Shown here piece by piece: positions 1 through 5,359 of a stretch of DNA of 19,354 bases; the stretch's first letter is position 1, and each line of letters begins with the position of its first letter. The stretch spans positions 1 through 19,354 of the forward strand of contig JBKBMW010000011.1 in NCBI GenBank assembly GCA_046295675.1, read 5' to 3'. The DNA comes from JAOAJF01 sp046295675 (lineage in GTDB: Archaea; Micrarchaeota; Micrarchaeia; Anstonellales; Anstonellaceae). The translations under genes and the position numbers were made by a program. Under the pieces are notes generated by a model. It ran no database searches and was not told the DNA's origin. It worked only from the letters and a program-made list of their open reading frames with translations.

Positions 1-157
1 CAAAAATAAACAACAATAACAATAAATTAAAAAAATCTAAAAAAACCAAAATAAAAATAGCATAAAAATCAAAAAAAAAGAAAAAATCCAAACTAAAACC
101 AAATTATAAAATCAATACAATAGATAAAATCAAAACAATAAAAAATCAATAAAAAAT
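1..157. other. A-rich, G-depleted intergenic tail
   Basis: No gene is supported here. The first 150 bases contain only about 3 G against about 19 C on the plus strand and are mostly A, with short recurring words such as AAAATCAA. Read on the minus strand this lies downstream of the PRC-barrel gene stop and is a series of U-rich tracts, as expected for archaeal transcription termination. A minus-strand Phe/Leu-rich open frame of about 40 codons runs off the left edge, but it is low complexity with no convincing start. Confidence 0.5.
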
Positions 158-193
158 TATAAATAATAGTGGAAGTATAAATAATAGTGGAAG
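158..193 (+). repeat. Tandem duplication, 2 x 18 bp, with TATA core
   Basis: The 18-base unit TATAAATAATAGTGGAAG occurs twice head to tail without mismatch, at 158-175 and 176-193. Each copy begins with a TATAAAT-like box. A GC-richer stretch (TCTGGGGTCGCTCTC, 194-208) and a T-rich run follow. It may be a duplicated promoter or simply replication slippage. No function is shown. Confidence 0.85.
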
Positions 194-221
194 TCTGGGG
201 TCGCTCTCTTTTTTATCTTTT

Positions 222-482
222 TTAATAATTCTGGTTAAGACCACCTGTTCTTGAACCAACCACTACAACATCTTCAACATTTTTAACAGAAGAATATAAC
301 ACACTTCTTTCCCTTAAAATTCTCTTTGCCTCGTCCTTTGAAATATTTATTAATGGTTCCATAGAAAGCCTGATTATTTTTCCTTGCTCCAAATCAATTA
401 AAATATCTTGCACTCTTCCCAAGTATTTTCCTGCGTCAGTATAGATGTCCATCCCATAAATTCTTGAAACCTTTATGCCCAT
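222..482 (-). CDS. PRC-barrel domain protein (86 aa)
   Basis: This is a small soluble protein made of a single PRC-barrel fold. The sequence opens KVSRIYGMDIYTDAGKYLG, then VQDILIDLEQGKI, which is the usual PRC pattern of a short beta strand, a polar turn with DAG..LG, and a second strand ending in an acidic stretch. PRC barrels of this size are common in archaea and are linked to RNA metabolism or to binding partner proteins, but the specific role is unknown. The ATG at 482 has a strong Shine-Dalgarno (AGGTGGG, 492-486) three bases upstream. A TATA-like TATAAAAA lies at about 521-514 on the minus strand. The gene is divergent from the pilin gene at 561. Confidence 0.85.
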   Translation of the reverse strand: MGIKVSRIYGMDIYTDAGKYLGRVQDILIDLEQGKIIRLSMEPLINISKDEAKRILRERSVLYSSVKNVEDVVVVGSRTGGLNQNY

Positions 483-531
483 TTACCCACCTTTTTATTA
501 TTTTTAACTTATTGTTTTTATACATAATGAA

Positions 532-540
532 TTTAAAAAA
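532..540 (+). promoter_or_regulatory. TATA box of the VirB2-like pilin gene
   Basis: TTTAAAAAA is centred about 25 bases before the ATG at 561. No Shine-Dalgarno precedes that ATG, so a leaderless or near-leaderless transcript is inferred. Confidence 0.5.
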
Positions 541-560
541 TTATCTTTTCATATTTTTTT

Positions 561-932
561 ATGAAAAAACAAAAAACAACAGTCATTAATCAAAAAAATT
601 ATTCTTCACCACCCTATTTTTTGTTAAGGTCATTTTTCTCTATTCTTTTTATTTTAAGTCTTCTTTTTGCTCAGGATCCAACCACTGAACTTACCAATCA
701 ACTAAGCTCACTTTGTAAATCCTTGCAAGATATCATACCAACCATGGCAATCCTTTTAGTAATTGCGGGTGCAGTTATCTATGCCGCAGGACAGCTTGGA
801 AGTGCAGAAACAAGGGCAAAGGCAACAGCATGGGCTTCTTCCTGTATAGCAGGTGCTTTTATAGGAATACTTATAGCTCAGCTTCTTCCACCCTTCTTAG
901 GAGCTATAATTGGGCAAGATATCACTTGTTAA
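561..932 (+). CDS. VirB2/TrbC-like pilin subunit (123 aa)
   Basis: This is probably the main subunit of a secreted filament or channel. Residues 22-37 form a hydrophobic signal peptide ending LSLLFA, with likely Sec-type cleavage before QDPTTELT. The mature part of about 86 residues has two membrane helices (about 59-80 and 91-116) joined by a short charged loop, GQLGSAETRAKATAW. That two-helix hairpin with a small basic loop is the architecture of VirB2/TrbC pilins, and similar short proteins are known in DPANN archaea. Three cysteines sit in the mature part (in SSLCKSL, ASSCIAG and the C-terminal DITC), so disulfide bonds are possible. The gene has its own TATA box and is followed by a T-rich terminator, which would let it be made in excess over the genes downstream. 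Family assignment rests on topology and local similarity only. Confidence 0.6.
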   Translation: MKKQKTTVINQKNYSSPPYFLLRSFFSILFILSLLFAQDPTTELTNQLSSLCKSLQDIIPTMAILLVIAGAVIYAAGQLGSAETRAKATAWASSCIAGAFIGILIAQLLPPFLGAIIGQDITC

Positions 933-938
933 TCTCGA

Positions 939-962
939 TTTACTTTTACTTTTTTGTTTTTT
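939..962 (+). terminator. T-rich terminator after the pilin gene
   Basis: Closely spaced T tracts (TTTACTTTTACTTTTTTG, then T6) begin seven bases after the TAA at 932. There is no hairpin, which is normal for archaeal termination. Confidence 0.5.
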
Positions 963-971
963 AGGAAAGCC

Positions 972-979
972 TTATTAAT
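972..979 (+). promoter_or_regulatory. TATA-like box before the 1006 gene
   Basis: TTATTAAT, preceded by the purine-rich GGAAAGC that could act as a BRE, is centred about 30 bases before the ATG at 1006. That ATG lacks a Shine-Dalgarno motif. Confidence 0.35.
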
Positions 980-1005
980 TTTTTTAGTTTTTATCTTTTG
1001 AGAAC

Positions 1006-1704
1006 ATGAACACAAAAAAAGGTTATTTCTCTTTTCTATTATTCTCTTTAATTTGTATTATCCTCCTTTATCCTTTATTTTTTTACACTTCCCCTTTTCC
1101 CCTTTGGCCCTCCTTTGTTTTAAAGGATACTTTCAATAATCATGTTCTGCAAAAAAGAGCTATTCAAGATTCAACTTACCATACATTTATTTATCTAAAA
1201 CCAGCTATTATTGGTTTAAAAAATGCAAAAACAATAAAAGAAGGTTTAGTTTTAATTATCTCTAGCATCTCTCTAATCTTCCCACCTGCTGCAGCAGCAA
1301 TTCCATTAATCGAGGTTATGGGCGAGTCTGTTGCCAATCTAGCTTCTTCCTATCAAGCCAGAGAAGCATTTATTAAACTATCAGTGTTTTTAGCATGGGA
1401 AGATATATCCTCTAAATGGGCAGAAAATTCAAACTACTCCCTATCCTTAAATTGCATAAATCCTTTCTCCTCCTTGCCTTTTTCTTTTCCATCCGAGTTA
1501 TTTAAATCCTTAAATCTAGATCCAGATACTTTAAGTAACATCCCTTTTTATCTTTCTTGTTATACTCTTTTAGAGTACCAAGATAGTGCAGATCCAGCAA
1601 ATGCAGGTAAACTCATTATTCATCCTGGGGTGGAGGTTCAAACCACTAACAAACTAACAAATGCAACAGCCTCCAGTCAGCTTCTTCCTTTTGAGGTGGT
1701 ATAA
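1006..1704 (+). CDS. Membrane-anchored protein of unknown function (232 aa)
   Basis: I do not recognise this family. A hydrophobic N-terminal segment (residues 7-26) looks like an uncleaved anchor or signal peptide. A second hydrophobic stretch, rich in Ala and Pro (about 80-105, SISLIFPPAAAAIPLIEVMG), could be a membrane or interface helix. The remainder is probably extracytoplasmic, with two cysteines (in SLNCINPF and LSCYTLL) that might pair. The TAA at 1702-1704 is followed at once, in the same frame, by the TTG start of the next gene. Its position between the pilin and three pilin-like genes suggests it is an accessory part of the same surface structure. Confidence 0.6.
   Translation: MNTKKGYFSFLLFSLICIILLYPLFFYTSPFPLWPSFVLKDTFNNHVLQKRAIQDSTYHTFIYLKPAIIGLKNAKTIKEGLVLIISSISLIFPPAAAAIPLIEVMGESVANLASSYQAREAFIKLSVFLAWEDISSKWAENSNYSLSLNCINPFSSLPFSFPSELFKSLNLDPDTLSNIPFYLSCYTLLEYQDSADPANAGKLIIHPGVEVQTTNKLTNATASSQLLPFEVV
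1693..1700 (+). promoter_or_regulatory. Shine-Dalgarno deciding the TTG start at 1705
   Basis: GAGGTGGT lies inside the last codons of the 1006 gene, four bases before TTG 1705. It is a close match to the archaeal 16S tail complement (GGAGGTGATC). There is no ATG near the beginning of the frame, so this site supports initiation at TTG. Confidence 0.6.
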
Positions 1705-2028
1705 TTGGCTGCAACAATAGAGTTCTTGTTTGTTTTTCTCCTTACTATTAGTCTACTCCTTATCCTCACAATATCCTTCAACAATATTTTAGCAAAATCT
1801 AAATATGTTTTTTTATATACCCACAACTCAAAAACTTTATCTAATTTTTCACTTTTTGCAGGTCTTAGTTATTCTTATTCTAGTTCTCTTTCTTATCTTT
1901 ATACGCATCAGAACAAAACCTTTAATGTCTTTTTTAACAAAATCAATTATGGGGGCATGTCCATGGATTCAATAGCAGAAATAAACCTTGGTGGTGTGCT
2001 TGCCAAATCCAATTATCTTCCAACTTAA
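1705..2028 (+). CDS. TadE/pilin-like small membrane protein (107 aa)
   Basis: The protein begins almost directly with AATIEFLFVFLLTISLLLIL, a small-residue run, a glutamate at position 6, and one long hydrophobic helix. This is how mature type IV pilins and TadE-like proteins look, in which the Glu near the N-terminus pairs with the neighbouring subunit. There is no upstream basic leader because the previous gene's in-frame stop is adjacent, so if it is a pilin it lacks a cleavable class III peptide. The rest (residues 30-107) is polar, Tyr/Ser-rich and probably exposed. The start is TTG with a good Shine-Dalgarno. The 3' end overlaps the next gene. Confidence 0.5.
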   Translation: MAATIEFLFVFLLTISLLLILTISFNNILAKSKYVFLYTHNSKTLSNFSLFAGLSYSYSSSLSYLYTHQNKTFNVFFNKINYGGMSMDSIAEINLGGVLAKSNYLPT

Positions 2029-2428
2029 AACTATTAAAAAAGCACAAACAACTATCGATCTTTTTCTTTATTTTATAGTACTTCTTTTGGTTTTAGAATT
2101 CACTTATTTATTTTTATTTACTTCATTAGAAATAAGAATTTTTAAAGCCTCTGGTGTTCGAGCTTTATCCTTAGCACTTCAGGCAAGTGAGGACCTTTAT
2201 CTTTCTCTTTCAAAAACAAACAACAACTTTATATTTGTTGGATTTTTGGACGAAGATAAAAAAGATTACTCCAAACAAACTTATAAAAATTTTAATAACA
2301 TCTTTTATTCTTTCTCAAAACCAGAGATTGATTTTTCATCAAATAATCAGATTTGTATTAAACGAGTACTATATTCCAATTCCTCTAATCAAGAAAAGAA
2401 TTTTTGGGTTTGCACTCAATGGGGATAA
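2000..2428 (+). CDS. Class III signal-peptide prepilin-like protein (142 aa)
   Basis: This is a likely minor pilin or pseudopilin. From TTG 2000 the protein reads MPNPIIFQLKTIKKA followed by QTTIDLFLYFIVLLLVLEF. A basic leader ending KKA, then Q and a hydrophobic helix of about 20 residues, is the site cut by archaeal prepilin peptidases, and such a peptidase is encoded at the right edge of this window. After the helix comes an amphipathic stretch (FKASGVRALSLALQASEDL) and a polar C-terminal half with two cysteines. Several non-ATG starts are stacked in frame (TTG 1988, GTG 1991, GTG 1994, TTG 2000). I chose 2000 because GGTGGTG (1990-1996) sits just upstream and the resulting leader length suits a class III signal. 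It overlaps the previous gene by 29 bases. Confidence 0.5.
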   Translation: MPNPIIFQLKTIKKAQTTIDLFLYFIVLLLVLEFTYLFLFTSLEIRIFKASGVRALSLALQASEDLYLSLSKTNNNFIFVGFLDEDKKDYSKQTYKNFNNIFYSFSKPEIDFSSNNQICIKRVLYSNSSNQEKNFWVCTQWG

Positions 2429-2431
2429 GTT

Positions 2432-2821
2432 ATGATGTGGTTAGAAACAATCCTCTCATCTCTTTTAATCCTTGGAGCAATTCTTCTTTATTCTCAAGCC
2501 CCCACAGACCAAAACAATCTATTAGGTTTTTATTCCTATCTTTATCTTTCAGATCAAGCCTTTCTTTATATAAATTCAAACCTCTCTATCTTCTGCCAAA
2601 ACCCAGAAAATCCAAATATGTGTTTAAAATGTACTATTTTTTCTATTAACTCCTCCTTACCCATACACTCAATTAATTCAATTTCAGATGAATATTTTTC
2701 TTCTGAGGAATGCAAGTTATTCTATTTTTCCAACAATCCACAAACCATTTCTTTAAATCAACTTTTTTATCATAATAACGAGCTTAAAAAAATGTCCTTA
2801 TCTCTTTTTTACAAAGATTGA
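2432..2821 (+). CDS. Small anchored protein of the pilin cluster (129 aa)
   Basis: I do not recognise the family. One hydrophobic N-terminal helix (residues 3-20, LETILSSLLILGAILLYS) is followed by an exposed-looking polar domain with four cysteines, three of them grouped (FCQNPENPNMCLKCTIF) and one later (EECKLFYF). This pattern suits a secreted, membrane-tethered minor subunit. The start is three bases after the previous stop, with GGGGAT at 2420-2425 as a possible ribosome site. ATG 2435 is an equally possible start. It is the last gene of the cluster and faces the convergent lipoprotein gene 12 bases away. Confidence 0.5.
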   Translation: MMWLETILSSLLILGAILLYSQAPTDQNNLLGFYSYLYLSDQAFLYINSNLSIFCQNPENPNMCLKCTIFSINSSLPIHSINSISDEYFSSEECKLFYFSNNPQTISLNQLFYHNNELKKMSLSLFYKD

Positions 2822-2833
2822 TTCTATTTCAAT

Positions 2834-3403
2834 TTAACCAGCATAAAAAAGGCAAAGTTGTTTATCTGCTTCTTGTTTTAACTTTTTACATTCGGATAAG
2901 GATTTCTTTTTAATCGCTATGTTTGTAATACATTGTCGTCTGTATTCCTCTCCAACAATCTCATCACAAATCGCAATCTCATCTCCTGCTCTTGCTATAT
3001 CTAACAAACAAGCATCCCTGCTTTTTAATGTTTCATCCATACATCTTTTTATTTGAGTTTCGATTAAAGTTAAAGCTTCTCTTTCCTCCTGTCTTTTTAT
3101 TTTTTCTTCTTCTTCAATTCTTTTTGAAAATTCTATTTGAGCTTTTAATTTTTCAGCTTCTTTCTGATCAGTTGATTTTAAAAGGCAATCGCTTCTCAAA
3201 CTCATATCTTTTATCTGGTAACATCTTTCAGGGTTTTGACTTATTATCGCATAATGCCTTATGCATTCCATTTTTTCAGTTCCATTATATCTTTCACATT
3301 CCTTTATTTCTTGCTGAAAGCAACCAACTAAAAACAAAAAGATAAGTAAAAAAAAGGCAATTATTTGGATGCCTCTACCATTTTCTTTATTTTTCCTTAG
3401 CAT
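2834..3403 (-). CDS. Lipoprotein with periodic cysteine repeats and a coiled coil (189 aa)
   Basis: The N-terminus has a basic region, a hydrophobic core (13-27) and a lipobox LVGC with Cys28, so a lipid-anchored surface protein is expected. Cysteines then recur regularly at 36, 47, 61, 73 and again at 121, 132, 146, 158, 172, 184. Spacings alternate between 10-11 and 13 residues, giving a helical repeat of about 25-26 residues with two cysteines each, for example CDEIVGEEYRRQC. Similar repeats occur in archaeal and some bacterial exported proteins of unknown function. Between the two repeat blocks is a highly charged segment (about 78-118, rich in Glu, Lys and Arg) likely to form a coiled coil. 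The gene stands alone with its own TATA box. The function is unknown. Confidence 0.65.
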   Translation of the reverse strand: MLRKNKENGRGIQIIAFFLLIFLFLVGCFQQEIKECERYNGTEKMECIRHYAIISQNPERCYQIKDMSLRSDCLLKSTDQKEAEKLKAQIEFSKRIEEEEKIKRQEEREALTLIETQIKRCMDETLKSRDACLLDIARAGDEIAICDEIVGEEYRRQCITNIAIKKKSLSECKKLKQEADKQLCLFYAG

Positions 3404-3423
3404 AATTTTCTGACAGCATTTTA

Positions 3424-3432
3424 ATTTAAAAA
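3424..3432 (-). promoter_or_regulatory. TATA box of the lipoprotein gene
   Basis: On the minus strand TTTTTAAAT is centred about 25 bases before the ATG at 3403. No Shine-Dalgarno is seen, so the message is probably leaderless. Confidence 0.5.
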
Positions 3433-3463
3433 GCTAACTCTAAAATGGGCAAGAAGAAAAATT

Positions 3464-4375
3464 CTAAAATCCTTTTTCATTCCATTTATTGTTTTCTTTT
3501 GGTTCTAATATCTCCTTTATATCTTGTTTTATACTAACCTTAGAAGTTGGGTTAATTATGGTGTCAGTAGTTATAATCCATCTAACTCCAGTTGCAAAAA
3601 TTTTGGAAAGAGCATCCCCTAAAAACATCCCATGAGTGGCTGCGCATATTACTTCCTTAGCACCAAGCTCATAACACTTTTCTGCAGCTCTTATCATTGT
3701 TCCCCCACCAGCTATCATATCATCAACCAATACAACTGTCTTTCCTTCGATAGCTATCTTATCAAATTGAGGTTCTATTTGATTAATCTTTCTTTGAGTT
3801 TTGTTTTGATTAGTCTCTTCGTATTCGCCTCGTTCCTTTCTCATAAATAAGCCACTTTGCCCTACAATATATTTTGCACCAGTATCCGGGCTTACCACTA
3901 CTATCTCCTTATGTGTTCTTCTTATTGCAGCTATCAAATCCTCTCCTTTACATCTGTTTATAAATTCCAAACCTTCGTATTGCATAACCCCGGGGGCTTT
4001 TAAAAAGTGGCAATCCCAAGTATAAACTCTTTGTGCCCAATTTTCTTTTAATAACTTTACAAGTAGTTTTGCACTCATTACCTCTCCTTGTAGCCATTCT
4101 TTATCTGCACGAGCATATGGCACATAAGGTAAAATCAATTCAATTGAGCCGGCACCAGCCTTTTTTGCTCCATACATTATTTGGAATAAAGTAATTAAGT
4201 TTTCATCAGGATTTGGAAATAAGCGATGTAAAATGTAAATCTTTTTACCAGCTATATTTTCTACTCCTTCTAAACGGCAATAACTTTCTCCATCTGGAAA
4301 CCTTTTAGTAATAACGGATGGCGGAGCAAGGTCTGAGCAATTTGGAGAAACCAACACTATTTTTTGTTCTTCCAT
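3464..4375 (-). CDS. prs: Ribose-phosphate pyrophosphokinase (PRPP synthase)
   Basis: This cytoplasmic enzyme makes PRPP from ribose 5-phosphate and ATP for nucleotide, His and Trp synthesis. Visible family marks are FPDGESYCRLEG near the N-terminus, PYVPYARADKEWLQGE (ATP-binding and metal region), TWDCHF (metal-binding His), and the PRPP-binding loop VVLVDDMIAGGGTM in the C-terminal half. The length of about 303 residues fits. An inserted charged stretch (ERGEYEETNQNKTQRKINQ) precedes the conserved loop region. I prefer ATG 4375, which has AGGTG five bases upstream. A GTG two codons earlier (4381) is in frame and would be nearly leaderless from the TATA box, so the start is uncertain by two residues. 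It follows DUF63 by about 45 bases on the same strand but has its own promoter-like box. Confidence 0.92.
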   Translation of the reverse strand: MEEQKIVLVSPNCSDLAPPSVITKRFPDGESYCRLEGVENIAGKKIYILHRLFPNPDENLITLFQIMYGAKKAGAGSIELILPYVPYARADKEWLQGEVMSAKLLVKLLKENWAQRVYTWDCHFLKAPGVMQYEGLEFINRCKGEDLIAAIRRTHKEIVVVSPDTGAKYIVGQSGLFMRKERGEYEETNQNKTQRKINQIEPQFDKIAIEGKTVVLVDDMIAGGGTMIRAAEKCYELGAKEVICAATHGMFLGDALSKIFATGVRWIITTDTIINPTSKVSIKQDIKEILEPKENNKWNEKGF

Positions 4376-4404
4376 GCCCACACCTATATATTTTACTCAT
4401 TGGA

Positions 4405-4414
4405 TTTTTAAAAA
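4405..4414 (-). promoter_or_regulatory. TATA box of the PRPP synthase gene
   Basis: The palindromic TTTTTAAAAA is centred 28 bases before GTG 4381 and 34 before ATG 4375. This predicts transcription starting right at the AGGTG ribosome site, in the short gap after the DUF63 stop. Confidence 0.45.
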
Positions 4415-4420
4415 CATTCT

Positions 4421-5272
4421 CTAAACCTCAACTACCGCTCTCAAAACATCCCTGATCCCTGGTGCAAGCCCAATAACAATTATTGCTAAAATTATTATCT
4501 CCTTTATTTCTCCTTCTGGTTCTTTTTTCAAAAGTTTTGCAGCTAAACTTGCAATAACCACCTTTAATATAAAAAAAGAAAAAAACCCAAGATCAGGGAC
4601 CAAATTTGCTATAATATTTGGAAGAACATGCTGTTCTTGATATCTAACTGGAATGAAATTTGGCAAAATTTCTATTGCTATCCATGTAGCTGCCCCATCT
4701 AAAGAATGGGCAAAAACAATCAACCAATATCTCCAATCTTCAAACTTAGCAATTTTTTTTATTATTAATGACACAATTGTCGCAATAGTTAAAACAATGA
4801 ACGCTATCCATAAATGTTTTAAAAAAAAGTATAAAAAACTAAAACAAGCTAAAGCTAAAAAACTCCCTACAAAAAAAGAAAACTTTCTTATTTTTAATTT
4901 TATTTCAAAATAGTATGTTATAAAAAACAAAACAGCAATTGCTAAATAAATCACCGGACTAGTGGTTAATATACTATAATCAAAAATCCTATACTTCTCA
5001 AACACTTCCCAAAAAAAGGGATAAGAATTTAAATTATTTGCAGTATCCACACATACTCTAAAAAAAGAACCAAAAAAAATAAAACCAATTACTCCATAAA
5101 AAAAATCCTCCCCGATTTTAATTTTATTTTTTTTAATGAACTTATAAATCAAAAAAAGAGCAGTTAAAGCAAGCAGAGCATATGTAAAAGTATTTACAAT
5201 ATTGTAGCCCTCATAGTGCAAAATTGGTTTTATAAAATAAAACTCTATCCATTGCCCAATTTCAATTTGCAT
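4421..5272 (-). CDS. DUF63 family integral membrane protein (283 aa)
   Basis: This is a multi-spanning membrane protein of an archaea-specific family of unknown function. The opening, FYFIKPILHYEGYNIVNTFTYALL, has the family's PI..GYN..NT...Y pattern. About seven to eight hydrophobic helices follow, with conserved-looking polar sites: FRVCVDTANN after helix 2-3, FAHSLDGAATWIAIEI in the middle, and GIRDVLRAVVEV at the C-terminus. The buried Asp, Arg and His residues hint at an enzyme or transporter, but nothing in the sequence gives a substrate. Length is typical. The start at 5272 has a TATA-like TTTATTAAC about 26 bases upstream and no Shine-Dalgarno. Confidence 0.8.
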   Translation of the reverse strand: MQIEIGQWIEFYFIKPILHYEGYNIVNTFTYALLALTALFLIYKFIKKNKIKIGEDFFYGVIGFIFFGSFFRVCVDTANNLNSYPFFWEVFEKYRIFDYSILTTSPVIYLAIAVLFFITYYFEIKLKIRKFSFFVGSFLALACFSFLYFFLKHLWIAFIVLTIATIVSLIIKKIAKFEDWRYWLIVFAHSLDGAATWIAIEILPNFIPVRYQEQHVLPNIIANLVPDLGFFSFFILKVVIASLAAKLLKKEPEGEIKEIIILAIIVIGLAPGIRDVLRAVVEV

Positions 5273-5292
5273 AAAAAATTGCCTTTTTAAAA

Positions 5293-5302
5293 GTTAATAA
5301 AG
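5293..5302 (-). promoter_or_regulatory. TATA-like box of the DUF63 gene
   Basis: On the minus strand CTTTATTAAC is centred about 26 bases before the ATG at 5272. A second AT box, CTTTTTAAAAG (5293-5283), lies closer but at a less usual distance. Confidence 0.35.
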
Positions 5303-5330
5303 ATTTTTATTGTATTTAGTTCTATATTAA

Positions 5331-5340
5331 TTTAAAATAA
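5331..5340 (+). promoter_or_regulatory. TATA box of the secretion ATPase gene
   Basis: TTTAAAATAA is centred about 25 bases before the ATG at 5360. This predicts a leaderless or very short-leader message. Confidence 0.45.
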
Positions 5341-5359
5341 AAGGATCTGGGGCTATATC

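Noticed and set aside
1..120. Minus-strand Phe/Leu-rich open frame running off the left edge
   Set aside because: About 40 codons of low-complexity TTT/TTG/TTA, no start signal, and explained by the A-rich composition of the plus strand.
2187..2649. Overlapping open frames inside the prepilin-like and anchored protein genes
   Set aside because: They are alternative-frame shadows of the genes at 2000 and 2432, with no ribosome site and no pilin-like N-terminus.
4376..4381. GTG at 4381 as the PRPP synthase start
   Set aside because: ATG 4375 has AGGTG at a better distance. The GTG remains possible, with a two-residue difference only.
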